Shown here piece by piece: positions 31,619 through 41,268 of a DNA stretch of 64,000 nucleotides (the first letter of the stretch is position 1; every line of letters starts with the position of its first letter). The stretch lies in the NCBI GenBank assembly GCA_031366605.1, contig JANLOO010000006.1, positions 1 to 64,000 on the forward strand. Reading direction: 5' to 3'. The notes under the pieces are model-generated. The model saw only the letters and a list, made by a program, of their open reading frames with translations, had not been told where the DNA came from and searched no databases. The stretch comes from CALMEC01 sp031366605. GTDB lineage: Bacteria > Actinomycetota > Thermoleophilia > Miltoncostaeales > Miltoncostaeaceae. The position numbers were made by a program, and so were the translations under genes.

Positions 31619-34135
31619 CTACGACGCGTCGGCAGACGGCTCGTCGCCACCTGCGGGTGCGGCAGTCGCGCCGACCACGTCCGGCTCCGGCTCGCGCACC
31701 GTGAAGTGCATCTCGTCGCCCTCGCGCTCGACGAGGATCGTCGCCCCTTCGGGCAGGTTGCCACCCAGGACCTCGTCGGCCAGGCGATCCTCGATCAGAC
31801 GTTGGATCGCGCGACGCAGCGGCCGTGCCCCCATCGTCGGGTCGTAACCCTGCTCGACCAGCAGATCCTTGGCCTCGTCGGTCAGCTGCAACGACACACC
31901 GCGGTCCGCAAGCTGCTTCTGCAGGCGAAGCATCAGCAGGTCGACGACCTCGGTGATCTGCTCCTTGGTCAGCTTGTGGAAGACGATGACCTCGTCGATA
32001 CGGTTGATCAGCTCCGGGCGGAAGACCTTCTTGAGCTCGCCCATGATCTTGGACTTCATGTCGTCGTAGCTGAGACCCGCGTCGTCGGAGGTCGAGAACC
32101 CGAGCGGCGTGTTGCGCGAGATCGTGGCGGCCCCGATGTTTGAGGTCATGATCACGATCGCGTTGCGGAAGTCCACCGAACGGCCCTGCGAGTCGGTCAG
32201 GCGACCATCCTCGAGGATCTGCAAGAGGATGTTGAAGACCTCGGGGTGCGCCTTCTCGACTTCGTCCAGCAGGACGACCGAGTACGGCTTGCGGCGCACC
32301 ATCTCGGTCAGCTGTCCGCCCTCGTCGTACCCGATGTAGCCGGGAGGCGAGCCGACCAGCCGCGAGACGGAGTGCTTCTCCATGTACTCGGACATGTCGA
32401 TCTGGATCAGCGCGCTCTCGTCACCGAACAAGAACTCGGCGAGCGTGCGTGCCAACTCGGTCTTGCCGACACCGGAGGGGCCGAGGAAGATGAACGAACC
32501 GGCGGGCCGCTTGGGGTCCTTGATGCCGGCACGTGCACGCCGGATCGCGCGGGACACGGCGGCGATGGCCGGCTGCTGACCGATGACCCGCTTGTGCAGC
32601 TCGTCCTCCATGCGAAGGAGCTTCTGGGTCTCGGCCTCGGTGAGCTTGACGACCGGGATGCCGGTCCACATCGAGACGATCTCTGCGATCTCTTCCTCGC
32701 CGATGGCCGGACGCGGTCCGTCCTCGTCGTTGCGCCAGGCCTCTTCGGCCTCGCGCTTGGAGTTGGTCAGACGGCGTTCCTTGTCGCGCAGGTTCGCGGC
32801 CTTCTCGAACTCCTGGTTCTCGATGGCGGCTTCCTTCTCACGACGCACCGTGTCGATCTCGTCCTCGAGTTCGCGGTAGCTGGGCGGCGCGGTCATCGTC
32901 TTGATGCGCATGCGGGACGCAGCCTCGTCGATCAGGTCGATGGCCTTGTCGGGCAGGAACCGGTCGGCGATGTAGCGGTCGGCGAGGGTGGCCGCAGCGT
33001 GCAGCGCCTCGTCGGTGATGTCGACGCGGTGGTGGGCCTCGTAGCGGTCGCGCAGGCCACGCAGGATCTGCTCGGTCTCCTCGATCGATGGCTCATCCAC
33101 CAGGATCTTCTGGAAGCGCCGCTCCAGCGCGGAGTCGCGCTCCAGGTATTTGCGGAACTCGTCGAGCGTGGTGGCGCCCACGGTCTGCAGCTCGCCACGG
33201 GCGAGGGCAGGCTTGAGGATCGACGCGGCGTCGATGGCACCCTCGGCGGCACCCGCGCCGACCAGGTTGTGCAGCTCGTCGATGAACAGGATGATGTCGC
33301 CGCGCTGGGTGATCTCCTTCATCACCTTCTTGAGGCGCTCCTCGAACTCACCGCGGTACTTGGACCCGGCCACCAAGGCCGCCAGGTCGAGTGTGTAGAT
33401 CTGCTTGCCACGCAGAAGCTCCGGCACCTGACCGCCCGAGATGCGCTGCGCGAGACCCTCGACGACGGCCGTCTTGCCGACGCCGGGCTCGCCGATCAGC
33501 ACCGGGTTGTTCTTGGTGCGCCGCGACAGGATCTGCATGACCCGCTCGATCTCGTTCTGACGACCGACGACAGGGTCCAGCTTGCCATCTTGAGCCAGCT
33601 TGGTCAGGTTGCGGCCGAACTGATCGAGCAGCTTGCTGGACTTCTTCTCGCCGGCGGGGCCCCCGCCTTGCGTTGCGCCCTGACCGCGCTGACGGCCGCT
33701 GGGGCCGGACAGCATGCGGATGATCTCGTTGCGGATCTTCTCGGAGTCGGCGTCGAAGTCGGCGAGGATCCGGGCCGCGACGCCCTCGTTCTCGCGCACC
33801 AGGCCCAGCAGGATGTGCTCGGTGCCGATGTAGTTGTGGCCGAGCGACAGCGCTTCGCGAAGGGCGAGCTCGAGCACCTTCTTGGCCCGTGGCGTGAACG
33901 GAATCTGGCCGGAGGTGACCTCCTCGCCGGCGCCCACGATGCGGATCACCTGGTTGCGAACCTCTTCGACCGTGATCTCGAGACCTTCGAGTACACGCGC
34001 CGCGAGGCCTTCTTCCTCACGCAGCAACCCCAGCAGGATGTGCTCGGTGCCGATGTAGTTGTGCTTGAGAGTGCGCGCCTCTTCTTGAGCCAGGACGACA
34101 ACCTGGCGGGCGCGTTCGGTGAAGCGTTCAAACAT
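31619..34135 (-). CDS. clpC: ATP-dependent Clp protease ATPase subunit ClpC
   Basis: At 838 residues it is full length: two Clp_N repeats (FTERARQVVVLAQEEA), AAA1 with GEPGVGKTAVVEGLA, a middle coiled coil with a UVR-like segment (AIENQEFEKAANLRDKERRL), and AAA2 with LGPSGVGKTELA. It unfolds substrates for ClpP. The start ATG has a GGAGGG site. McsA, McsB and CtsR, which accompany clpC in Bacillus, are absent. Confidence 0.97.
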   Translation of the reverse strand: MFERFTERARQVVVLAQEEARTLKHNYIGTEHILLGLLREEEGLAARVLEGLEITVEEVRNQVIRIVGAGEEVTSGQIPFTPRAKKVLELALREALSLGHNYIGTEHILLGLVRENEGVAARILADFDADSEKIRNEIIRMLSGPSGRQRGQGATQGGGPAGEKKSSKLLDQFGRNLTKLAQDGKLDPVVGRQNEIERVMQILSRRTKNNPVLIGEPGVGKTAVVEGLAQRISGGQVPELLRGKQIYTLDLAALVAGSKYRGEFEERLKKVMKEITQRGDIILFIDELHNLVGAGAAEGAIDAASILKPALARGELQTVGATTLDEFRKYLERDSALERRFQKILVDEPSIEETEQILRGLRDRYEAHHRVDITDEALHAAATLADRYIADRFLPDKAIDLIDEAASRMRIKTMTAPPSYRELEDEIDTVRREKEAAIENQEFEKAANLRDKERRLTNSKREAEEAWRNDEDGPRPAIGEEEIAEIVSMWTGIPVVKLTEAETQKLLRMEDELHKRVIGQQPAIAAVSRAIRRARAGIKDPKRPAGSFIFLGPSGVGKTELARTLAEFLFGDESALIQIDMSEYMEKHSVSRLVGSPPGYIGYDEGGQLTEMVRRKPYSVVLLDEVEKAHPEVFNILLQILEDGRLTDSQGRSVDFRNAIVIMTSNIGAATISRNTPLGFSTSDDAGLSYDDMKSKIMGELKKVFRPELINRIDEVIVFHKLTKEQITEVVDLLMLRLQKQLADRGVSLQLTDEAKDLLVEQGYDPTMGARPLRRAIQRLIEDRLADEVLGGNLPEGATILVEREGDEMHFTVREPEPDVVGATAAPAGGDEPSADAS

Positions 34136-34520
34136 CGGGGGTTGCCCTCCTTATCGACGGTCGCTCAGGGCGGCCGTCAGGTACGGGGAGCCGGCGCGGG
34201 AAGCGCGTCGGGAAGCGGTTTGGGTGACGAACGACAAGGATCGAAGGCTAGCACGGGGTTTGTCCGTGAGCCCCCGCAACCGCGGTCACCACGACGGGGT
34301 TGGGGGTGCATTGCGGAGCACCCTCGCAGCACGATTCGACCTTGCGATGGCAACGGTCGCACCAAAGTCCGTTCTGACGCCAAATCAATGCAGCGTCGCA
34401 TGCGGGACACACTCCCATTCGGGGTTCAGTATCCCATCGGCGACGGACGGCGCGGGCTTAACGCCCCACCAAACGTCGCTACCGCGGCGACACGCCCAGG
34501 AATGCCCGGGCCGTCACCGA
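34136..34520. other. Upstream region of clpC
   Basis: This 385-base stretch between rpsR and clpC holds no ORF I can support. GTGCTAGCCTTCG near 34245 (minus strand) could be an extended -10, but no good -35 is seen. I find no CIRCE, HAIR or CtsR box. A GCCCGGGCATTCCTGGGC inverted repeat near 34495-34512, just beyond the rpsR stop, may be its terminator stem. Confidence 0.45.
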
Positions 34521-34946
34521 TCAGTCCTCGTGAACGACCTCGACGCCTTCGATGTTGTCGACGGTCAGGTTCTCGACGCCGGTGTCATCGACGCTGACGC
34601 CGTCGTCGACGCTGGGGGCCCTGGTGCTGGTGGTGGTCACGGGGCTGCCGCCGCCGACCGACTTCTCGCGCAGGTTGCGCTCCTGGTCCGGGTACGGGAA
34701 GAGCCCCATGGTGCGGGCGCGCTTGACCGCGCGGGCGAGTTCACTCTGCTGGCGGCGTGACAGGCCGGTGATGCGACGCGAACGGATCTTGCCGCGCTCT
34801 GACAGGAACCGGCGGAGCGACGGGAAGTTCTTCCAGTCGATCTCCTCGGGCGGCAGCTGCGGACGACGCTTGCGTGCTGCGGGCACCAAACTCGGGCGCT
34901 TGCCCTTGCGTGCTCCGCTGTTTGTGTTCTGTGACGACCTGGCCAT
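34521..34946 (-). CDS. rpsR: Ribosomal protein bS18 with long acidic C-terminal tail
   Basis: The core reads IDWKNFPSLRRFLSERGKI, RSRRITGLSRRQQSELARAV and KRARTMGLFPY, the S18 fold that binds 16S rRNA with S6. A 34-residue basic N-terminal extension and a roughly 50-residue acidic Ser/Thr/Val/Asp tail extend it to 141 residues, against about 75-90 normally. It has no neighbouring S6, ssb or L9 genes, where S18 is usually found, so it may be a displaced or second S18. Confidence 0.88.
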   Translation of the reverse strand: MARSSQNTNSGARKGKRPSLVPAARKRRPQLPPEEIDWKNFPSLRRFLSERGKIRSRRITGLSRRQQSELARAVKRARTMGLFPYPDQERNLREKSVGGGSPVTTTSTRAPSVDDGVSVDDTGVENLTVDNIEGVEVVHED

Positions 34947-35013
34947 ACGCTCCCTGTTTTCTCGAACCGGCCCGGGAGTGTAGCGGATCGTCCCGAATGT
35001 GGCTCAGCGGTTG

Positions 35014-36483
35014 CTACCTGCCGCGGCGGCGGTTCTTCTTGCGCGCGTCGCGGGCGGCGTTGCGTTTGCGACGGGCGGCATCGCGGTCGGCCCAGCCCTC
35101 ACTCGGCTCCGCCGGCGGCGGCGTGGGCGGCAGTCCCAAGATGGAGTTCGGGAGCATCTCGGCGCGCTCCTCGATCGGACGCTCGTTGAAGTCCGCCATC
35201 CATTCCTGCAGGGCGTCGCGATCCGCCGGATCGATGCCTTCGAGGCCCATCTGGTGGGTCAGCCGCTTGGCCATCCCGAAGGTGCCGGGGTCGGACATCG
35301 CCTCGAAGAACTCCGGCCCGAGCTCAGACGTCAGTTCGATCAGCTTCGCCAGCGTCGTGGTCGAGAGGTCGCCGCGCTCGGCCAGGAACTCCAGCACGTC
35401 CGGGACCACAAGCGGGGTTGCGACCACGTCATCCTGCTCCATCCCCATCTTGCGGGGCACATGCGACAGCAGGAACCCGTCGAGCATCGCTTCGTCCCAA
35501 GGATCGCCATTCCGGTACCACGCGCGGTACTCGAACATGTTGCGCGCGAGGAAGCCGGCCAGCTCGCGCCGATCGGCGTCGTCCACGCGTACAGCGATCC
35601 ACGCATCGAACTGTGCCGACACCTGCTTCAGATCCCGCTCGATCCGTTTGACCTCGAGGTCGGTGAGCGGAACCGGCGGGTCGTCGATCACCACCTCGAG
35701 CTGATCCAAGTCGTCGTCGTCCCACGCGTCGTCGTCATCGGCGACCTCGGCCAGCGGCAGCATCGTCAGGGCGGTGACAAGGCCGTGCCACTCGGGGACA
35801 TCCAGGTGGGGAAACAACGCGACCAGCACCAGGAGCAACTCGGCCGTCGGACCGCGGTCGGTCGCGATGTTGTGCTTGGCCAGGTTGACGATGTCTGCGG
35901 CCACCTGCGTCACGGCGACCTCTTGCGATCGCAGCCCTTGTACCTCGAACACCTCGACGAGGCTGCGGGCGTCGGCCTCGGGCAGCGGGTCGGTGAGCGA
36001 ACCCTCGGTCAAGATCGGGCCGTCGCCGAGGTCCATCGTTGCGACAAACGCAACCTGCACACGGGTGCTTCCGGCGCGGGCGCAGACCAGTAGGAAGGCC
36101 GCGTCGCCTTGCTGAGCCGCCATACGCCAGGCCTGCACCGGAACCAGGCCTCCGCATCGTCGTGCCAGCGACGAGGGTTTTGGACCGCCCTGCTCGATGA
36201 TGCGTTCGACGGTGCTGCGTGCTCTGAGCGCGACGAGTGGCACCGCCACCTTCCCCATGACGTGCAGCGCCGACACACCGACGGGCGTGGTGGCCAGCCG
36301 GGTGATGATCGCATCGACGAAGTCGTCGCCGGCCTCCGATGCCCCGACGTCGGGTGGGATCAGATCACGGACCATCTCCTCGAGCTGCCAGACCCGCTTG
36401 GTCTGACCGAACCAGTCGAGGAACTCAGCGAGCCCCTGATCGATCAACGCGAAGCCGTCGTCCGATGGGTTGCGCTCAGCCAT
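35014..36483 (-). CDS. Conserved hypothetical protein
   Basis: This 489-residue soluble protein starts MAERNPSDDGFALIDQGLAE. It has helical, HEAT-like stretches, an acidic segment (ADDDDAWDDDDLDQLE) near residue 250 and a very basic end (RRKRNAARDARKKNRRRGR) that may bind nucleic acid. I do not recognise the family. It lies 10 bases downstream of the MFS gene and probably shares its transcript. Longer in-frame readings upstream are shadows of the MFS gene. Confidence 0.65.
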   Translation of the reverse strand: MAERNPSDDGFALIDQGLAEFLDWFGQTKRVWQLEEMVRDLIPPDVGASEAGDDFVDAIITRLATTPVGVSALHVMGKVAVPLVALRARSTVERIIEQGGPKPSSLARRCGGLVPVQAWRMAAQQGDAAFLLVCARAGSTRVQVAFVATMDLGDGPILTEGSLTDPLPEADARSLVEVFEVQGLRSQEVAVTQVAADIVNLAKHNIATDRGPTAELLLVLVALFPHLDVPEWHGLVTALTMLPLAEVADDDDAWDDDDLDQLEVVIDDPPVPLTDLEVKRIERDLKQVSAQFDAWIAVRVDDADRRELAGFLARNMFEYRAWYRNGDPWDEAMLDGFLLSHVPRKMGMEQDDVVATPLVVPDVLEFLAERGDLSTTTLAKLIELTSELGPEFFEAMSDPGTFGMAKRLTHQMGLEGIDPADRDALQEWMADFNERPIEERAEMLPNSILGLPPTPPPAEPSEGWADRDAARRKRNAARDARKKNRRRGR

Positions 36484-36493
36484 GGGGCCGAGA

Positions 36494-37756
36494 CTACCTC
36501 TCAGGAGCGTTGGTGAGAACGGGTCTCGCCGACCCGGCAGGGGCGATTTTTCGGAGCGAGCGGAGGTCGCGTGACAACAGCGCCGCCGGACCGGCGAGGG
36601 CCGCCACGGCGCAGCCGATGAGCAGCACCCTCGAAGCATCGAAACGGTCGGCCAGGATGCCCGCCAGCAGGTAGCCGACGGGTAAGAGGGCCAGTGACAC
36701 CATCCAGTCGTACGAACTGACCCGGGAGAGCGCGTCGGGTGGAATGCGCTCGGCCAGGGCGGTCTCCCACAGCACGAGGAACAGCGTGAGCCCAGCGCCG
36801 TTGAGCGCCATCGCAGGCAGCACGATCCCGAGCGGCATGCCGAGCGCGAACATTCCCACCGGCACCGGCCAGATCGACACGAGCATGATTCCGACGGCCA
36901 GCGGCCGCTCCGGTCGCCAGCGCAGGCCGAACAGCGCACCCGCGATCGTACCGACGCCCGCTGCGACCTCGAGCCAGCCGAAAACCCCGCTCGATCCGTA
37001 CTCGTCACGCGCGACGACGGCCCCAACCGCGAAGAACGGCGCCACGCCCGCGAACACGACCACCAGCGCAGTGAGGAGCGTGACCCACACCCACGCGCGC
37101 GAGCGGACCTGAAGGAATCCCTCTGCCAACTCGGCGCGCATGGAGCGGCGCGCCGTCGTCGATGCCTCACCTCGCGGCCGGGCGCTCACCGGGACCAGCA
37201 GCGCCGCGCTGACGAGAAACGTCACGGCGTCGAACAGGTACGCCCAACCGAAGCCGGCGCCAAGCGCGAGGAGCGTCGCAAGCGCCGGCCCGATGAAACC
37301 GGCGACGTTGTAGGAGGTCTGCGTCAGGGCCTGCGCCTGCTGGATCAGCTCCTCGGGCACGGTCTGCGGAATGAGCCCGGTGTAGGCGGGTCGGAAGAAG
37401 GCCTCGGCCGCGCCGAAGCACGCGGCGAGCGTCGCCAGCAGCCAGATCGGAACGTCGCCCGCAAAGACCAACGCCGCGACCGTGGCCTGCACAACGAACC
37501 TGGCCAGGTCGCTCGCGATCATGATCCGCTGACGCGGCAGGCGGTCGGCCCATACCCCGCCGATCAGGATGAGCAACACGAGCGGCGCCGTCTGCGCTGC
37601 CAGGACGATGCCCAGGTCTCGCGCCGAGCCGGTCTGGTCGACGACGAACAGCGCGATCACGATGATGATCATCTGGTCGCCAACAGCGCTCATCGATTGA
37701 CCCAGCCAGAGCCGGCGAAAGTCTCGGTGATGCCAGAGCTGCCGTACCGCGGTCAC
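36494..37756 (-). CDS. MFS transporter
   Basis: This 420-residue protein has about 12 hydrophobic segments. FRRLWLGQSMSAVGDQM at the start and GGVWADRLPRQRIM after the second helix are typical of the enterobactin-exporter/TetV-like MFS branch. It probably exports a small molecule. The start is GTG. It is divergent from nothing and convergent with nothing; lysyl-tRNA synthetase lies upstream on the same strand. Confidence 0.85.
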   Translation of the reverse strand: MTAVRQLWHHRDFRRLWLGQSMSAVGDQMIIIVIALFVVDQTGSARDLGIVLAAQTAPLVLLILIGGVWADRLPRQRIMIASDLARFVVQATVAALVFAGDVPIWLLATLAACFGAAEAFFRPAYTGLIPQTVPEELIQQAQALTQTSYNVAGFIGPALATLLALGAGFGWAYLFDAVTFLVSAALLVPVSARPRGEASTTARRSMRAELAEGFLQVRSRAWVWVTLLTALVVVFAGVAPFFAVGAVVARDEYGSSGVFGWLEVAAGVGTIAGALFGLRWRPERPLAVGIMLVSIWPVPVGMFALGMPLGIVLPAMALNGAGLTLFLVLWETALAERIPPDALSRVSSYDWMVSLALLPVGYLLAGILADRFDASRVLLIGCAVAALAGPAALLSRDLRSLRKIAPAGSARPVLTNAPER

Positions 37757-37836
37757 GCCGCAATCGTGCCGGCCGGTCGTTCGGCGCCGACGGCGCCCAA
37801 AGCAGGTTCGTCCCAGCCGCTGTTGGACATTTGGCG

Positions 37837-39465
37837 CTACACGCCGACGGTGAGCTGACCGGCCAGCGCCCGAGCGATGAGCGCCCGCGTCTCCTCCACC
37901 CCGTAGAGGGCGATGAACGAACCGAACCTTGGGCCGCGCTCCTCGCCCAGCAGCACTTGATAGATCGCGCTGAACCAGACTTGCGACACGCCGGGGCGAT
38001 CGGGGGTGGCGTTCTTGGCGTTGGGATCCTGGTAGCGCTCGATCGCGCGGCCGACGTCGTAGACGATCGTCTGCAGGTCGTCGGGGCTCGCGTCGGCGGG
38101 CGCGGTGGCAAGGGCGTGGGACAGGCGGGTCAGCGCATCACGCTCGACGTCGTCAGCCAGGCGGTAGCGCTTGGCGGGCTTGACGAAGTCCTGGTAGTAG
38201 CGCAGGGCATAGCCGAGCAGGGCGTCCAGGCGCGGGTGGGTCTGGGCCGACACGCCGGGCGCATAGCGCTGCAGGAACGCCCACAACACGTCCTTGTCGT
38301 CGGTGTTGGCGACCGACACCAGGTTGAGGAGCAGGGCAAACGAGACCGTGGTGTCCGCGCCCCCGCCGAGGGCCTCGGGCGCGGGCGGGGCGCCTGCGTG
38401 GATGTGCCACACCGGGTTGGAGCGTTGCCGTGCCGGGTCCTGACGGGTGTAGCCGTCCAAATGCGACAGGTACTCGTCGACGTTGCGCGGGATCACGTCG
38501 AAGTAGAGGCGCTTGGCCTCGCGCGGCTTGTTGTAGACGAACAGCTGCAGGCTCTCGGGGCTGGCGTACCTCAACCACTCCTCGATGGTCAGGCCGTTGC
38601 CCTTGCTCTTGCTGATCTTCTGGCCGTGTTCGTCCAGAAAGAGCTCGTACGTATACGTCTCGGGCGGGGTGCCACCCAGGATGGACACGATCTGGGTGCC
38701 GAGGCGGACGGAGTCGATCAGGTCCTTTCCGGACATCTCGTAGTCGACGCCCAGGGCGTACCAGCGCATTGCCCAGTCGGGCTTCCACTGCAGCTTGCAG
38801 TGCCCGCCGGTGACCGGGGTCTCAAACCGCTCGCCGGTGTCCGGGTCCGTCCACACGAGTGTGCCGGCCTCGCCGCGGACCTCGTCGATGGGCACCTGCA
38901 TGACGACCCCGGTCGTCGGGTGGATCGGCAGGAACGGCGAGTACGTCGACGCGCGTTCCTCGCGCAGCGACGGCACCATGACCCCCATCACCTCATCGAA
39001 GCAGTCGAGCATCCGCAGCAGTGCCTGGTCGAACCGCCCCTGGGTGTAGTAGTCGGTCGACGACACGAACTCGTACGCGAATCCAAACCGGTCCAGGAAG
39101 TCGCGGAGCATTGCGTTGTTGTGGTGGGCAAAGCTCTGGTGCGTGCCGAACGGGTCCGGGATCTGCGTCAGCGGCTTGCCGAGGTGGGGTTGCAGGAGTT
39201 CGGCGTTGGGGATGTTGTCCGGGACCTTTCGCAGGCCGTCCATGTCATCCGAGAAACACACGAGCCGGGTCGGAACGTCCGAGAGCGTCTCGAACGCGTG
39301 GCGGACCATCGTCGTCCGGGCGACCTCCTGGAACGTCCCGATGTGCGGCAGCCCTGACGGCCCGTATCCGGTCTCGAACAGGACCGACTCCGGCGCGGTG
39401 GCGGAGCGCTCGATCCGCGCGACGAGCTTGCGGGCCTCCTCAAACGGCCAGGCACGGCTGGCCAT
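37837..39465 (-). CDS. lysK: Class I lysyl-tRNA synthetase
   Basis: At about 542 residues it matches the class I enzyme, not the class II LysS usual in bacteria. Class I motifs are GPSGLPHIGT near residue 35 and KISKSKGNG. The start ATG at 39465 has a GGGAG site 7 bases upstream. The ATG at 39498 is also possible; longer extensions run into a family B repeat. It charges tRNA-Lys and lies near greA and dusB, the position held by class II lysS in Bacillus. Confidence 0.93.
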   Translation of the reverse strand: MASRAWPFEEARKLVARIERSATAPESVLFETGYGPSGLPHIGTFQEVARTTMVRHAFETLSDVPTRLVCFSDDMDGLRKVPDNIPNAELLQPHLGKPLTQIPDPFGTHQSFAHHNNAMLRDFLDRFGFAYEFVSSTDYYTQGRFDQALLRMLDCFDEVMGVMVPSLREERASTYSPFLPIHPTTGVVMQVPIDEVRGEAGTLVWTDPDTGERFETPVTGGHCKLQWKPDWAMRWYALGVDYEMSGKDLIDSVRLGTQIVSILGGTPPETYTYELFLDEHGQKISKSKGNGLTIEEWLRYASPESLQLFVYNKPREAKRLYFDVIPRNVDEYLSHLDGYTRQDPARQRSNPVWHIHAGAPPAPEALGGGADTTVSFALLLNLVSVANTDDKDVLWAFLQRYAPGVSAQTHPRLDALLGYALRYYQDFVKPAKRYRLADDVERDALTRLSHALATAPADASPDDLQTIVYDVGRAIERYQDPNAKNATPDRPGVSQVWFSAIYQVLLGEERGPRFGSFIALYGVEETRALIARALAGQLTVGV

Positions 39466-39527
39466 GCCAAGCTCCCGAAGGTCAGGATCGACGGCCATCA
39501 GCGCCGCTTCGGCGAGCCTGCGCGTAA

Positions 39528-39640
39528 CCACGCCAACGACTGACTTTGTAACACTGTTTCCGACCCTTCCTGTCACCCTGTGATCGCCGTGACGGTAAGG
39601 GTTCCCGGGAAATATGGTGTCAGACACCTTTAATGAACGC
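39528..39640 (+). repeat. Family B repeat, divergent copy
   Basis: TGACTTTGTAACACTG, then GACCCTTCCTGTCACCC, and GGTGTCAGACACC near 39621 have the order of the copy at 45822-45945. It lies between greA and the lysyl-tRNA synthetase gene. Confidence 0.6.
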
Positions 39641-39678
39641 GTAACAGCCTGGTAGGCGCCACGAAGTGCAATGGCCGG

Positions 39679-40161
39679 CTAGTGACCGCCGGGCTCGATC
39701 TTCATCACCTGGTACTCCATGGCCCCGCGGGGGGTGGTGACCATCAATTTCTCGCCCTTCTTCTTGCCCAGGAGCGCCTTGCCGAGCGGGCTCTCCGATG
39801 ACAAACGGTGGGCGCGCGGATCCGCCTCGGCCGAACCGACCACCGCGTATTCGTTGTTCTTCTTGGTGGCGAGGTCCTTGACCGTCACGCGCGCGCCGAT
39901 CGACACCGACTCGGTCGAGACGTTCTCGGGGGCCACCACGCGCGCGTTGCGGAGCTGCTGCTCGAGCATGATGATGCGCGCCGCGACCTGCGCCTGCTCA
40001 TTCTTGGCGTCGTCGTACTCGGAGTTCTCGGAGATGTCTCCGAACTCACGGGCCTCTTTGATGCGCTCGGCGACCTCGCGGACCTTGACAGTCTGCAGGT
40101 GCTCGATCTCCACCTTGAGCTTGTTGTAGCCCTCTTCGGTCAGGACGACTTCGCGCTCCAT
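39679..40161 (-). CDS. greA: Transcription elongation factor GreA
   Basis: This 160-residue protein has the N-terminal coiled coil (LTEEGYNKLKVEIEHLQ) with the acidic tip GDISENSEYDDAK that rescues backtracked RNA polymerase. The C-terminal FKBP-like domain ends SPLGKALLGKKKGEKLMVTT-like. It sits between dusB and lysyl-tRNA synthetase. Confidence 0.96.
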   Translation of the reverse strand: MEREVVLTEEGYNKLKVEIEHLQTVKVREVAERIKEAREFGDISENSEYDDAKNEQAQVAARIIMLEQQLRNARVVAPENVSTESVSIGARVTVKDLATKKNNEYAVVGSAEADPRAHRLSSESPLGKALLGKKKGEKLMVTTPRGAMEYQVMKIEPGGH

Positions 40162-40216
40162 ACATCACCTTTCGGGGGGTATTCCGCGCCGGGAACGGCG
40201 AGGTACCGTAGTTGAC

Positions 40217-41260
40217 CTACGCCGCTGGTTTCAAGCCATCCCGCTCCGCCAGCGCGCGAAGCAGGTCAAGCGCCCCCTCGAGAGTGGGCTCCACGAGCAA
40301 TGCATCCCGGTCGTCGCCGGCAACCGGCTGCCCCACCAGGTACCAGGGGTAGAACTTGCGCATGTACGCGCACGCCCGGTCGTGACCAAGCGCAGCCGAG
40401 ACGTCTGCGGCGAAGGACTCTACCTCTTGGACGACCTCCATGAGCGATCTGACCGGATCATGCCCACCGCGCAAGACTTCACCAAAGAGCCACGGGTTGC
40501 CGAGCGCGGGGCGGCCGATCGCCACCGCCGTCACACCGGCCTGCTGCATGACCCGCACGGCTTCGCTGGGACTGTCGATGTCACCGCTCGCGATCACAGG
40601 AATGGAGACGGCTTCGGCGACCTCGGCCGTGTAGCGATGGTCGGCGCGTCCCGCATACTCCTGCGAGGCGGTACGCGGATGCACGAACAACGCCGCCGCC
40701 CCGGCCGCCTCGAACCGCTTGGCCGCGGCCACCGGGTCGGCGGTCTCGGGCGTCAGCCCACGACGCATTTTGACGGTGACGGGGATGTCAACCGCCCGCA
40801 CCATGGCCGCGACGATCTGGGCACCGACCGCGGGGTCAAGGAGCAGCGCGGCACCGGCACCGGTCTTGCACACCTTGCGCACGGGGCAGCCCATGTTGAT
40901 GTCGACGATGTCGGCGCCCGCATCCTGGACGGCACGGGCGGCATCGGCCATGGCCTGCGGGTTCGAACCGAAGAGCTGGATCGCGACCGGACCCTCGTCG
41001 TGATCGAGTCGAAGCATCTGTTGCGTGCGTTCGTTGCCGTGGACGATTCCGAAGCTCGACACCATCTCGGACACCGCGAGGCCAACTCCGTGCTTGCGTG
41101 ACTGGCTGCGAAACGCCCAGTTGGCGATGCCCGCCAACGGCGGTTGCACCACCCGGTTGGGAATCTGCACCTCCCCGATCGCAAACGGCTCGGCAAGGGG
41201 CCACGACCCATCGACCGTGATCTGGGGCTCGGCGTCGCGCACGGCGACGACACGGTTCAT
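40217..41260 (-). CDS. dusB: tRNA-dihydrouridine synthase
   Basis: This 347-residue flavoprotein has PPLAGIANWAFR, the FMN/tRNA-site VDINMGCPVRKV with catalytic Cys, VKMRRG, HPRTASQEYAG and IASGDIDSP. It reduces uridines in the tRNA D-loop. The start ATG at 41260 has GAGGAAG upstream; an ATG at 41272 overlapping the coaX stop is an alternative with a poorer site. Confidence 0.94.
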   Translation of the reverse strand: MNRVVAVRDAEPQITVDGSWPLAEPFAIGEVQIPNRVVQPPLAGIANWAFRSQSRKHGVGLAVSEMVSSFGIVHGNERTQQMLRLDHDEGPVAIQLFGSNPQAMADAARAVQDAGADIVDINMGCPVRKVCKTGAGAALLLDPAVGAQIVAAMVRAVDIPVTVKMRRGLTPETADPVAAAKRFEAAGAAALFVHPRTASQEYAGRADHRYTAEVAEAVSIPVIASGDIDSPSEAVRVMQQAGVTAVAIGRPALGNPWLFGEVLRGGHDPVRSLMEVVQEVESFAADVSAALGHDRACAYMRKFYPWYLVGQPVAGDDRDALLVEPTLEGALDLLRALAERDGLKPAA

Positions 41261-41268
41261 GCGCTTCC

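Noticed and set aside
32246..34597. A 783-codon open frame on the plus strand
   Set aside because: It is the antisense shadow of clpC, whose protein is fully recognisable on the minus strand.
35014..37170. A 718-codon frame that would fuse the hypothetical gene to sequence upstream
   Set aside because: The N-terminal part is the out-of-frame shadow of the MFS transporter; the real start is the ATG at 36483.
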